This document shows positions 14,939 to 22,253 of a stretch of DNA of 26,067 nt, in pieces. Each line of letters opens with the position of its first letter. The first letter of the stretch is position 1. This DNA is from Pseudomonadota bacterium (GTDB taxonomy: Bacteria > Pseudomonadota > Gammaproteobacteria > Steroidobacterales > Steroidobacteraceae): assembly GCA_021805275.1 (NCBI GenBank), contig JAJZFQ010000184.1:1-26067 (forward strand), given 5' to 3'. Under the pieces are notes generated by a model. The model saw nothing but the letters and a program-made list of their open reading frames with translations, was not told the origin of the DNA and ran no database searches. The translations under genes were made by a program, and so were the position numbers.

Positions 14939-16291
14939 TTACCGCCGCAGTGTGCGCGCGTGCAGGTCGTACGTGTCGGCCGCAGTGACTTCGACGTCGG
15001 CCCATTCCCCGGGGGCGAGGCGGTCCGCGGCCGCAATGCGTACGACACCGTCAATTTCCGGCGCGTCGGCTTCACTGCGCGCGACAGCGCCCTCAGGGCT
15101 CACCGCATCGATCAGCACGCGCAGGCGTTGCCCGATGCGCCGCTGCAGGCGCTCGGCGCTGATCGCCGCCGCGCACTGCATGAAGCGCTCGTAGCGCTCC
15201 TGCTGGAGTTCCCCGGGCACGTGCGCCGCGATGGCATTCGCGGTCGCACCCTCCACCGGGGAGTACTTGAAGCAGCCGACACGATCGAGCTGCGCTGCAC
15301 GCAGCCACTGCAGCAGCTCCTCGAACTCCGCGTCGGTCTCCCCCGGAAAGCCGACGATGAACGTGCTGCGCAGCGTCAGGTCGGGACACTGCTGGCGCCA
15401 CTGCTGAATGCGCTCGAGCACGTTCTCGGCATGGGCCGGGCGGCGCATGCGCTTCAGCACCGACGGACTGCCGTGCTGGAACGGGATGTCGAGATACGGC
15501 AGTACGCGGCGCTCGGCCATCAGGCCGATGACTTCGTCCACGTGCGGGTAGGGGTAGACATAGTGCAGCCGCACCCAGACCCCGAGCGTGCCGAGCGCGC
15601 GCGCCAGATCGATGAAGCGCGACTCGTACGCGGTGCCCCGCCATTCGGCACCGCGGTAGCGCAGGTCCGCACCGTAGGCGCTGGTGTCCTGGGAGATGAC
15701 CAGCAATTCCTTCACGCCCGCCCCGACCAGACGCTCGGCCTCCGTGAGCACCTCGTCGATCCGGCGGCTCGCGAGCCGCCCGCGTAGCGCCGGGATGATG
15801 CAGAAGCTGCACGAGTTGTTGCAGCCCTCCGCGACCTTCAAGTACGCGTAATGGCGCGGGGTCAGGCGGATTCCCTGCGGCGGCACCAGATCGAGGAACG
15901 GGTCGTGCTGCGGCGGCAAATGCTCGTGGATCGCCGCGAGCACCGCGCCGTAGTCGTGCGGCCCGGTCACCTTGAGGACGTGCGGATGGCGCTGCAGGAT
16001 GCGCTCGGGGCGGGCGCCGAGACAGCCGGTCACGATGACGCGGCCGTTGTGCTCGAGTGCCTCGCCGATCGTCTGCAGCGACTCCTCGATCGCCGCATCG
16101 ATGAATCCGCAGGTATTGACCACGACCAGTTCGGCACGCTCGTAGCTGGGGCTGATCTCGTAGCCCTCGGCGCGCAGGGTCGTCAGGATGCGCTCGGAGT
16201 CCACCAGCGCCTTGGGGCAGCCGAGGCTGACGAAGCCGATCTTCGGGCTGTGCCGCCGCGCTGAGGCGCGCCGCGGGGTCGGGGAGTTCAT
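14939..16291 (-). CDS. rimO: Ribosomal protein S12 (Asp89) methylthiotransferase RimO
   Basis: A 450-residue radical-SAM enzyme close to the E. coli length (441). It adds a methylthio group to the conserved aspartate of ribosomal protein S12. The MTTase domain has C25 ([12 protein letters not shown]), C61 (VVNTCGFID) and C90 (VTGCLGARP), which bind the auxiliary 4Fe-4S cluster. The radical-SAM motif is C157-NNS-C161-SF-C164, with YPYPHVDEV and [16 protein letters not shown] further on. A TRAM domain occupies about the last 65 residues. [12 protein letters not shown] and the [13 protein letters not shown] context distinguish RimO from MiaB. The ATG at 16291 gives a normal N-terminus; a GTG at 16330 would add 13 residues and neither has a clear Shine-Dalgarno sequence. 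It is probably transcribed alone or after the PEBP gene 93 bases upstream. Confidence 0.97.
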   Translation of the reverse strand: MNSPTPRRASARRHSPKIGFVSLGCPKALVDSERILTTLRAEGYEISPSYERAELVVVNTCGFIDAAIEESLQTIGEALEHNGRVIVTGCLGARPERILQRHPHVLKVTGPHDYGAVLAAIHEHLPPQHDPFLDLVPPQGIRLTPRHYAYLKVAEGCNNSCSFCIIPALRGRLASRRIDEVLTEAERLVGAGVKELLVISQDTSAYGADLRYRGAEWRGTAYESRFIDLARALGTLGVWVRLHYVYPYPHVDEVIGLMAERRVLPYLDIPFQHGSPSVLKRMRRPAHAENVLERIQQWRQQCPDLTLRSTFIVGFPGETDAEFEELLQWLRAAQLDRVGCFKYSPVEGATANAIAAHVPGELQQERYERFMQCAAAISAERLQRRIGQRLRVLIDAVSPEGAVARSEADAPEIDGVVRIAAADRLAPGEWADVEVTAADTYDLHARTLRR

Positions 16292-16384
16292 GGTGCGACG
16301 GATGGGGCTCAGACAAAGGTGGGCGCGCACTGGCGCGGCGCGCGCAGCCTACCCGCGCCGACCCGCCCACGCAACCGCGATGGC

Positions 16385-16993
16385 CTAACGGCCGTAGACG
16401 ACCGTGACCTCGGTCTCGGCAATGGCATCGGCGCGCACGGCGGCGGCAATCGCCCCAGGTGGGGCGCCCCTGGGAACGGCCACCCGGGGCGTGCGCAGGG
16501 CGTACAGCAGGATGTGGTAGTGGTGGGCGGGTCCCGGCGGGGGGCAGGGCCCGCCGTAGCCCACCGATCCGTAGTCATTGCGGGTCTGCACCGCGCCGAC
16601 CGGCAAGCCGCGCCCGCCCGGTTCCCCGGCCCCGGTTGGCAGCGCGCGCACCTCGGCGGGGATGTCGAGCACCAGCCAATGCCACCAGCCGCCCGGCGCG
16701 TCGGAGTCGTAGACCAGCACCGCGAAGCTGCGCGCCGCGGCCGGAGGGTGCCGCCAGCGCAGGGCGGGGGACAGGTTGCGGCCCCGGCAGCCGTTGCGAT
16801 GGTAGACATACGCCTGCGGGACCTCGGCCCCGGCGCTCAGACCGGGGCTGCGCAGGGCGAAACGCCCGCCGCCGGCCGGCAGGGCCGCGGCGGCGACGGC
16901 CGGGACGAGCAGCGAAAGCAGCGCACTGCCCAGCGTCCGCGTGCGGATGGGCTCGCGTTTCGATCGCGCTCGCAGGGTTAGCTCCCGGTCCAA
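16385..16993 (-). CDS. Exported YbhB/YbcL family (PEBP-like) protein
   Basis: A 202-residue protein of the phosphatidylethanolamine-binding-protein superfamily. Residues 15-38 form an export signal (basic N-terminus, then LGSALLSLLVPAVAAAA), so the mature protein is periplasmic or secreted. PEBP landmarks: NLSPALRW (73-80), VYDSDAPGGWWHWL (94-107, the D-P-D-A-P-type motif) and GYGGPCPPPGPAHHYHILLYAL (145-166), which together line the anion/ligand pocket. Bacterial YbhB/YbcL proteins have no firm biochemical role, although UPEC YbcL is known to affect neutrophil migration. The TTG start is decided by the near-perfect Shine-Dalgarno GGGAGGTGA upstream. It is divergent from the SDR gene with only 60 bases between the starts. 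Confidence 0.88.
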   Translation of the reverse strand: MDRELTLRARSKREPIRTRTLGSALLSLLVPAVAAAALPAGGGRFALRSPGLSAGAEVPQAYVYHRNGCRGRNLSPALRWRHPPAAARSFAVLVYDSDAPGGWWHWLVLDIPAEVRALPTGAGEPGGRGLPVGAVQTRNDYGSVGYGGPCPPPGPAHHYHILLYALRTPRVAVPRGAPPGAIAAAVRADAIAETEVTVVYGR

Positions 16994-16996
16994 CGA

Positions 16997-17005
16997 TCAC
17001 CTCCC
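16997..17005 (-). promoter_or_regulatory. Strong ribosome-binding site fixing a TTG start
   Basis: The minus strand reads GGGAGGTGA three bases upstream of the TTG codon at 16993-16991. It contains GGAGGTGA, complementary to eight consecutive bases of the 16S anti-Shine-Dalgarno tail. It is much stronger than the other ribosome sites in this window and decides the PEBP-like gene's start. Confidence 0.8.
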
Positions 17006-17053
17006 TGGACGACAGTGTGCAGCCGCATGGGCCATCCGGCAAACTAGTCCGGC

Positions 17054-17887
17054 ATGAATGCCGCAAAGACCGCACTCGTCACGGGGGCGACCGATGGACT
17101 GGGTCGTGCCGTCGCGCGCGCGCTCGCGGCGAGGGGGTACCGGGTCTGGCTGCACGGCCGCGACTGCGCTCGGGGCGAGTCGCTGGTGCGTGAGATCGCC
17201 GCGCAGGGCGGCGAGGCGTGCTTCGTGCGCGCCGATTTTGCATCACTTGCGCAGGTGCGGGCATTGGCGGCGGATCTGCTCGAGGCGCTGCCACGGCTGG
17301 ATCTGCTCATCAACAATGCCGGCATCGGTCCGCTCACCCCGCAGGTGCGCGGCCGCGAGCTGAGCGCGGACGGCTACGAGCTGCGCTTCGCGGTGAATTA
17401 CCTCGCGGGCTATCTGCTGACGCGACAGCTGTTGGCGCTGCTCGAGCGCAGCGCGCCGGCGCGCATCATCAACGTTTCCTCCGCCGCGCAATATCCGCTC
17501 GACTTCGACAACCTGATGCTCGGGCGCGCCTACAGCGGCGCGCGCGCCTACGCGCAAAGCAAGCTGGCGCAGATCCTGTTCACGTTCAACCTGGCGCGCG
17601 AACTGCGCGAGCGCGGTGTCACCGTCACCGGTCTGCATCCGGCCACGTATATGAACACGACGATGGTGCGCGCCATGGGGGTCGCGCCGCTCAACACGGT
17701 CGAGGACGGTGCAGCTGCCGTGCTGCGGCTCGCTTGCGCCGCGGAGCTCGCCGCAACCTCGGGCGAATACTTCAACGGCCTCGAGCCGGCGCGCGCCCAT
17801 GCTCAGGCTTACGACGAGTCAGCCCAACGCCGCCTCGCCGAGCTGAGCGCGCGTCTCGTCTCGACTGCCTCCGGCGCTGCGAGCTGA
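17054..17887 (+). CDS. Short-chain dehydrogenase/reductase (SDR)
   Basis: A 277-residue classical-type SDR. The NAD(P) motif is TGATDGLG (10-17), HGRD at 34-37 suggests NADP preference, NNAG is at 87-90, the structural Asn is N115, the catalytic Ser is in NVSSAAQ (140-146) and Y166-AQS-K170 is the catalytic pair. The overall pattern, including FAVNYLAGYLLTRQLL and GVTVTGLHPATYMNTTM, resembles the retinol-dehydrogenase/WW-oxidoreductase-like branch often seen in bacteria with unknown substrate. The ATG follows a short AT-richer stretch. It heads an apparent operon, with the methyltransferase starting 4 bases after its stop. It is divergent from the exported PEBP-like gene. Confidence 0.92.
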   Translation: MNAAKTALVTGATDGLGRAVARALAARGYRVWLHGRDCARGESLVREIAAQGGEACFVRADFASLAQVRALAADLLEALPRLDLLINNAGIGPLTPQVRGRELSADGYELRFAVNYLAGYLLTRQLLALLERSAPARIINVSSAAQYPLDFDNLMLGRAYSGARAYAQSKLAQILFTFNLARELRERGVTVTGLHPATYMNTTMVRAMGVAPLNTVEDGAAAVLRLACAAELAATSGEYFNGLEPARAHAQAYDESAQRRLAELSARLVSTASGAAS

Positions 17888-17891
17888 TTCG

Positions 17892-18473
17892 ATGGCTTTC
17901 GATCAATCGTACTATCAGCGCTTCTATTACGATCCGCGCACCGCGGTGACCTCCCGTGAGGAGATGCGCGCGCGTGCGCGTCTCATCACCGCGTTCACGG
18001 CGCACATCGGTCTGCCCGTGCGAAGTATTCTCGATGCCGGCTGCGGAACAGGAATGCTGCGCGCACCGCTGTTGCGCGCGCTTCCGAAGGCGACCTACGT
18101 GGGGCTGGAGACGAGCGAGTATCTGTGCCGCCGGCACGGATGGGTGTGCGGGCGCCTGCAGGACTACCGACCGAGCGCGCCGTTCGATCTGGTGATCTGC
18201 TACGACGTGCTGCAGTATCTCGAGGCCCGCGAGGCGGCCGGCGCGCTGGCGAACTTCGCCCGCACGTGTCGCGGCGTGCTGTATTTCAGCGCATTGACCC
18301 GCCGCGACTGGCAGCGCAACTGCGACCGCAGCCGCACCGACCCGGATGTGCATCTGCGTGTCGCGGAGTGGTATCGGGGGCGTCTACGCCGGCAGTTCCG
18401 CGAGGTGGGCGCGGGATTCTGGCTGCGCCGCGGAGCACCGCTGACCCTCTGGGAACTGGAAACGGTCGTCTGA
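17892..18473 (+). CDS. Class I SAM-dependent methyltransferase
   Basis: A 193-residue methyltransferase. Motif I is ILDAGCGTGML (46-56), with YVGLETSEYL as motif II and FDLVICYDVLQYL (98-110) as motif IV. The C-terminal part, with FSALTRRDWQRNCDRSRTD and a terminal LWELETVV, is the probable substrate cap. No membrane segment is present. The methyl acceptor cannot be told from sequence. It starts 4 bases after the SDR stop and is followed 15 bases later by a small unknown gene, so the three are very likely one operon. The shared transcript suggests the SDR and methyltransferase modify the same small molecule or lipid, which is inference. Confidence 0.87.
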   Translation: MAFDQSYYQRFYYDPRTAVTSREEMRARARLITAFTAHIGLPVRSILDAGCGTGMLRAPLLRALPKATYVGLETSEYLCRRHGWVCGRLQDYRPSAPFDLVICYDVLQYLEAREAAGALANFARTCRGVLYFSALTRRDWQRNCDRSRTDPDVHLRVAEWYRGRLRRQFREVGAGFWLRRGAPLTLWELETVV

Positions 18474-18488
18474 CCCCGGAGCCGCCGC

Positions 18489-18902
18489 GTGTCCGAACCG
18501 TCCTGTGACTGTCTCATCGTCGCCTTCGAGGGGGCGGTGCACTGCACGCGCCAGACGGGTGTCTCGAGCGGCCTGACCTTGAGCGGCGTTTCGGCGGGGC
18601 GGAGCCCTGAGCGCCTCATCGTCAGTTTCGTCGGGGCCGACGGGGCCGACATCCCTGCGGCACTCGAGGCGGCGCGAGTGGTGAGGCTCGGCGCACGGCG
18701 CTACCAGGTGCTGAGCGCCTCGGGTGCGTGGCTGATCGAGACCCGCACGCTCCATGTGCACCGCGATGCCCGTCAGGTGTTCTACCGCGCGGTGCCGCCG
18801 CGACCCGTGCCGCTCGGCAAGCGGCTGCTCTGGCGGGTTATCTTGGGGCTGGCCCGGCGCGGCGCCGGGCGGCGATTGTTGCAGGCGCTGAGGGGCCGCT
18901 GA
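18489..18902 (+). CDS. Small uncharacterised protein, last gene of the SDR operon
   Basis: Not recognised. A 137-residue protein with an N-terminal SCDCLIVAFEG segment, alternating hydrophobic strands (RLIVSFVG, ARVVRLGARRYQVL, AWLIETRTLHVHR) suggesting a small beta sandwich or barrel, and a C-terminal Arg-rich amphipathic helix (about 108-137, KRLLWRVILGLARRGAG) that could bind a membrane surface or nucleic acid. The GTG start has CGGAG 7 bases upstream. It sits 15 bases after the methyltransferase and ends 7 bases before the convergent glycosyltransferase. The tight spacing and clean codon pattern support a real gene. Confidence 0.68.
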   Translation: MSEPSCDCLIVAFEGAVHCTRQTGVSSGLTLSGVSAGRSPERLIVSFVGADGADIPAALEAARVVRLGARRYQVLSASGAWLIETRTLHVHRDARQVFYRAVPPRPVPLGKRLLWRVILGLARRGAGRRLLQALRGR

Positions 18903-18909
18903 GCGGCGC

Positions 18910-20058
18910 TCAGCCGGTCTCGGCCAACTCCTTCTGCTGCGCGGTCGGGGCGCTGCTGCCGGCGAGCAGCGCGCGATAGATGCCGAACTGGCGCTGGAAG
19001 ATCCTCTGCCACGTGAAGCGCTGCAGCACGCGCTCACGGGCGCTGCGCCCCAGGGCGCCCAGATCGCGATCGTAAAGAGCCGCCACCGCATCGGCGAGAC
19101 TCCGGGCGTCGTCCGGCTCGGCGAGCAGGCCGCAGTGCTCGTTGAGCAACTCCGGCACCGCTCCGGAGCGCACCGCCACGATCGGGCGGCCGCAGGCCAT
19201 GGCCTCCAGGATCACCAGGCCGAACGTCTCGCGCGCCCCGGCATGCACCAGCGCATCGCTCGAGGCCAGCCACTGCGCCAGCTCCACGCTGTCGCGCCGG
19301 TAAGGCAGCAGCGTGACATTGGGTGCGAGCCGCTGGGCGCGGCGCCCGCCGATCATGAGCAGGTGGTAGGGCTTTCCCAAGTGCGCAAAAGCGCGCAGCA
19401 GTACCGGCACGTTCTTCTCCTCGGTGAACCGGCCGGCGTACACCAGCACCCGGGTGTGCACCTGAAGGCCCAGTCGCTCACGAAGCCATGTGCCTCGGCG
19501 GCGCGGGTGAAACACCGCCTCGTCGACACCGAGCGGCTGATGCAGCGTGTTGCTGACTCCGAGCTGGTCGAGCCAATCCACCATCAGACGGCTCGGTGCG
19601 AACACCACGTCGAATCGCTCGTACAACCCGCGCACGTAGTGTTCCGCCAGGCGCTCGCTCATCCTTCCGCCGAAGCGCCGGCCGAGGATGCGTGGCAGGT
19701 CGGAGTGAAAGAACGCCGCGCACGGAATGGCGCGGCGGTGTGCCACCCCGCACACGGCCCAGGCCGGATGAAAGGCGTCTCCGGCCTCGAGCAGGTCCGG
19801 CTCCAGCGCATCGAGCAGCCGCGCCCAGCGACGCGGACTGAGCGGCAGACGGTAATTGAACGAGCCGGGCACCGGCATGCCCGCGAGCGTGGAGATCCCG
19901 CCGGGCTCCAGGTGCTCGATGCGGCCCGGCACGAGCAGCGTGTGCTGCCAACCCGCCTGTGCGGCAAGCCAGGCGTGCTTGGCCGTCAGGTAGCGTCGCA
20001 CGCCGCCGCTCGTCGGGGAGTAGAACAGGGTGGTGTCGACGAGGCGGCACGGGTGCAT
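18910..20058 (-). CDS. GT4-type (GT-B fold) glycosyltransferase
   Basis: A 382-residue cytoplasmic or membrane-associated glycosyltransferase. The N-terminal Rossmann half starts with SPTSGGVRRYL (14-24), the acceptor-side glycine-rich loop. The C-terminal donor half has VYAGRFTEEKNVPVLL (206-221), with R210 and K215 contacting the donor phosphates, and the retaining E-x7-E motif E277-TFGLVIL-E285 followed by AMACGRPIVA. It transfers a sugar from a nucleotide donor to a lipid, protein or glycan, but the exact sugars cannot be predicted. Its AUG has GGAG 7 bases upstream and a good sigma70 promoter just beyond. Although the kinase gene precedes it on the same strand, a hairpin and this promoter imply separate transcription. 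Confidence 0.93.
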   Translation of the reverse strand: MHPCRLVDTTLFYSPTSGGVRRYLTAKHAWLAAQAGWQHTLLVPGRIEHLEPGGISTLAGMPVPGSFNYRLPLSPRRWARLLDALEPDLLEAGDAFHPAWAVCGVAHRRAIPCAAFFHSDLPRILGRRFGGRMSERLAEHYVRGLYERFDVVFAPSRLMVDWLDQLGVSNTLHQPLGVDEAVFHPRRRGTWLRERLGLQVHTRVLVYAGRFTEEKNVPVLLRAFAHLGKPYHLLMIGGRRAQRLAPNVTLLPYRRDSVELAQWLASSDALVHAGARETFGLVILEAMACGRPIVAVRSGAVPELLNEHCGLLAEPDDARSLADAVAALYDRDLGALGRSARERVLQRFTWQRIFQRQFGIYRALLAGSSAPTAQQKELAETG

Positions 20059-20097
20059 GGGTCACTCCATATCCTCGGGGCCCGTTCCCCTGGGCGC

Positions 20098-20126
20098 ATT
20101 GCACGCCCCCCGTCGTGGAGTGTCAA
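20098..20126 (-). promoter_or_regulatory. Strong sigma70 promoter of the glycosyltransferase gene
   Basis: On the minus strand a perfect -35, TTGACA (20126-20121), is followed after exactly 17 bases by TGCAAT (20103-20098), two mismatches from the -10 consensus. The predicted start near 20091 leaves a leader of about 33 bases to the ATG, containing GGAG. It is the best promoter match seen in this window. Confidence 0.68.
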
Positions 20127-20128
20127 GA

Positions 20129-20144
20129 AGCCGCCGGCGCGGCT
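20129..20144 (-). terminator. Short hairpin directly after the kinase stop codon
   Basis: AGCCGC-(4-base loop)-GCGGCT lies one base beyond the kinase TAA and is followed on the minus strand by TTCTTG. The stem is short (6 bp) but entirely GC-rich apart from its last pair. It probably terminates kinase transcription just ahead of the glycosyltransferase promoter, whose -35 begins 3 bases further on. Confidence 0.42.
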
Positions 20145-20145
20145 G

Positions 20146-21459
20146 TTACGCGGCCGACTGGGTCCGCCGCCGACTGCCGCTGCGCAGTGCGAGGCAGGCC
20201 GAGATCAACTCGTCGGCGCTGCGGAAACGGCTTTCGCGCTGCTTGGCGAGCAGCCGGGCGAGCAGCGGCGCGTAGCCGCTCACCGCGGGCGGCAGCCGTG
20301 GCGGCGTGGCGTTGACGTGCTGCTGCAGCACTTCCATGGCGGTGTTGCCCACGAACGGCTTGCGGCCGGTCAGCATCTCGTGAAAGATGACGCCCAGGCT
20401 GTAGAGGTCCGAACGCGGATCCAACTTCTCACCAAGCGCTTGCTCGGGGCTCATGTAGTACGGTGAGCCGCGCAGCACGCCGGTGTAGGTGCTGTGGTGG
20501 CTGACATCCAACTGGCGCGCGAGCCCGAAGTCGATCAGCACGACGTTGTCGTTCTCACGCAGCATGACGTTCGGTGGCTTCAGGTCCCGGTGCAGGAGCC
20601 CGGCCCGGTGAACGACGGCGAGCGCGCCGGCGATTTTCTCCAGGAAACGCAGCGCTTCGGACTCGGTCACCCCGACCTGCATGCGCGCCTTGAGGTCCCC
20701 GCGCGGGAAGAACTCCATGGCGAGGTACTCGTAGCCGTCCTCGATGCCGTGATCGAAGATGCGCACCACGGCCGGATCGTGCACCGCGAGGATCGCCTGG
20801 TACTCGCGCTCCAGCGCCTGCTTGGCGCGGTCCTCGCAGGGAACCTTGCTCACCTTCAGCGCCACGTCCGTGCCGAGCTCACGGCTCTCGGCGAGGTACA
20901 CGATGGCCTTTTCCGATTCGCTCAGCCGACGGATGATCTGGTAGCCGCTGATGGTCGGGTGAGCCGTGCTGACCGGGGCGGGCTGCGGCGGGGGGGGCTT
21001 GTCCAGTTCGGTTTCGGGCACGGCCGATTCCGGGATGGCCGAATTCTTGAGCACCTGAAAGGCGAGATCGAGCGAGACCTGCAGCCGAGCCGGCGTGAGT
21101 AGCCGCTTGGGGAGGTAATCGGTGGCGCCGGCGTGCAGCGCCTGCACTGCCGTGAGCTCGTCACCGCCCTCGGCGAGCACGACCAAGACCGGGGCCGTTT
21201 CGCTGGAGCACAGGGCACGTGCCTGCTTCAGTCCCTCGGGGGCCTCCTCTTGGCCGCCTGAGCCGAAATCCGCCACCAGGACGAGCACGTCGCAGGGGTG
21301 GCTCTCCAGAGCGTCGCCCTGGGTGGGGTCGAGCGTGTCGACGCTGACCTGGGGGTAGAGGATTCCGAGGTGCAGCCGCAGCCATTCGCGATACCTGGCA
21401 TCGCGATCGACGATCAATAGGCGTACCGCTGCGGGATTCATGGGTCGGTCTGGGACCAT
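20146..21459 (-). CDS. Receiver-like domain fused to a Hanks-type Ser/Thr protein kinase
   Basis: A 437-residue soluble protein with no transmembrane segment. Residues about 12-135 look like a response-regulator receiver: acidic D18/D20 (LLIVDRDARY), candidate phospho-acceptor D64 in VLVLVADFG and K118 in ATDYLPKRL. A Pro-rich linker (about 140-168) leads to the kinase domain (about 172-425), with K202 in DVALKVSK, E219 in EREY, catalytic HRDLKPPN (D292), DFGLAR (D310) and GSPYYMSPEQ closing the activation loop. The glycine-rich loop is degenerate: RLSESEKAIVYLA has no glycines, so ATP handling may be unusual. The fusion suggests kinase activity gated by histidine-kinase phosphorylation. It lies 97 bases downstream of gspB. 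The start could be either ATG at 21459 or 21441; neither has a good ribosome site. Confidence 0.92.
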   Translation of the reverse strand: MVPDRPMNPAAVRLLIVDRDARYREWLRLHLGILYPQVSVDTLDPTQGDALESHPCDVLVLVADFGSGGQEEAPEGLKQARALCSSETAPVLVVLAEGGDELTAVQALHAGATDYLPKRLLTPARLQVSLDLAFQVLKNSAIPESAVPETELDKPPPPQPAPVSTAHPTISGYQIIRRLSESEKAIVYLAESRELGTDVALKVSKVPCEDRAKQALEREYQAILAVHDPAVVRIFDHGIEDGYEYLAMEFFPRGDLKARMQVGVTESEALRFLEKIAGALAVVHRAGLLHRDLKPPNVMLRENDNVVLIDFGLARQLDVSHHSTYTGVLRGSPYYMSPEQALGEKLDPRSDLYSLGVIFHEMLTGRKPFVGNTAMEVLQQHVNATPPRLPPAVSGYAPLLARLLAKQRESRFRSADELISACLALRSGSRRRTQSAA

Positions 21460-21482
21460 GGACCAGGCCCAGGTATTTGTCG

Positions 21483-21525
21483 CGGACGGCGGGACGATTT
21501 TGTGAATCAGGTCATCCGCCGTCCG
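21483..21525. repeat. 10-bp inverted repeat between gspB and the kinase gene
   Basis: CGGACGGCGG (21483-21492) and its exact complement CCGCCGTCCG (21516-21525) enclose a 23-base loop that itself contains the small dyad GATT-TTGTG-AATC. The structure lies between the gspB stop and the kinase start. It may terminate or attenuate read-through from gspAB into the kinase gene, or be a regulator site on the kinase promoter region. Confidence 0.45.
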
Positions 21526-21556
21526 GCGTTATGTGATGCGGCGGGCCGGGATAGGC

Positions 21557-22252
21557 TCAGCGCGGCAGCAGGAATTTTTGGCCCTGATACGACAGGACGA
21601 CCCCATCGGGCCGGATCTGCACGACGGTAACGCCATCGGTCAGCGAATCGCCCTGGTGCAGCTTGTGCATGTTGATCATGACGAAGCGCTTGCTGGGATC
21701 CGGGTCGTAGACGTGCAGATCCATGTGCAGCGGCGGCAGCTGAGTGCCAGGGCTTGTCGAGATCTGGGCATAAAGTGGCAGGGCGCTCGTGGCCGCCTGC
21801 GTCGCGGCCGGCGGCGGTTGCACCGCCGGGGCCAGGTCCCCGGCAGCGGGGGGAGCGGGCGGTGAGGCGGCCGGTTCGGCTGGGGCCCTGGACGCCGGGA
21901 CAGAGGATGGTGTGGCCGGGTTGACCGACACGCCCCCGGGGCCAGGTGGCGAGGCGGGCGCGACGGATACCGGCGTCAGGACGCTGGGTTCGATGCTCCC
22001 CGGCGGTGTCGCGGCCGCAGGGCTTGGTGCTGCGCGGACGGTGGCCGGGACCGGGCCGGGCCGGGCCGCCGGACGGCGCAGGAGCATCCAGGCGAGAACC
22101 GTCCCGTTGATGAGCAGCAGGATACCGATGACGATCGCCCAGATCGGCAGCCCGCGGCGTGGCGGGGCCACCCGCACCTCGAACAGCGCCGGTCCCGCCT
22201 GACGCTGGCGGGCATTTTCCGACTTCTTCAGTGCATCGAGGATGAATGACAT
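21557..22252 (-). CDS. gspB: Type II secretion assembly protein GspB (ExeB-like)
   Basis: A 231-residue bitopic inner-membrane protein. The start MSFILDALKKSE is the hallmark of GspB/ExeB. One membrane helix follows (about 36-57, GLPIWAIVIGILLLINGTVLAWML), then a long Pro/Ala-rich periplasmic linker (about 60-165) and the C-terminal T2SSB domain (about 170-231: LPPLHMDLHVYDPDPSKRFVMIN, then LTDGVTVVQI and a terminal GQKFLLPR). With GspA it remodels peptidoglycan and helps insert or multimerise the secretin GspD. Its ATG lies one base beyond the gspA stop, so translation is coupled. The linker makes it Pro-rich but frame and length are normal for the family. Confidence 0.92.
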   Translation of the reverse strand: MSFILDALKKSENARQRQAGPALFEVRVAPPRRGLPIWAIVIGILLLINGTVLAWMLLRRPAARPGPVPATVRAAPSPAAATPPGSIEPSVLTPVSVAPASPPGPGGVSVNPATPSSVPASRAPAEPAASPPAPPAAGDLAPAVQPPPAATQAATSALPLYAQISTSPGTQLPPLHMDLHVYDPDPSKRFVMINMHKLHQGDSLTDGVTVVQIRPDGVVLSYQGQKFLLPR

Positions 22253-22253
22253 A

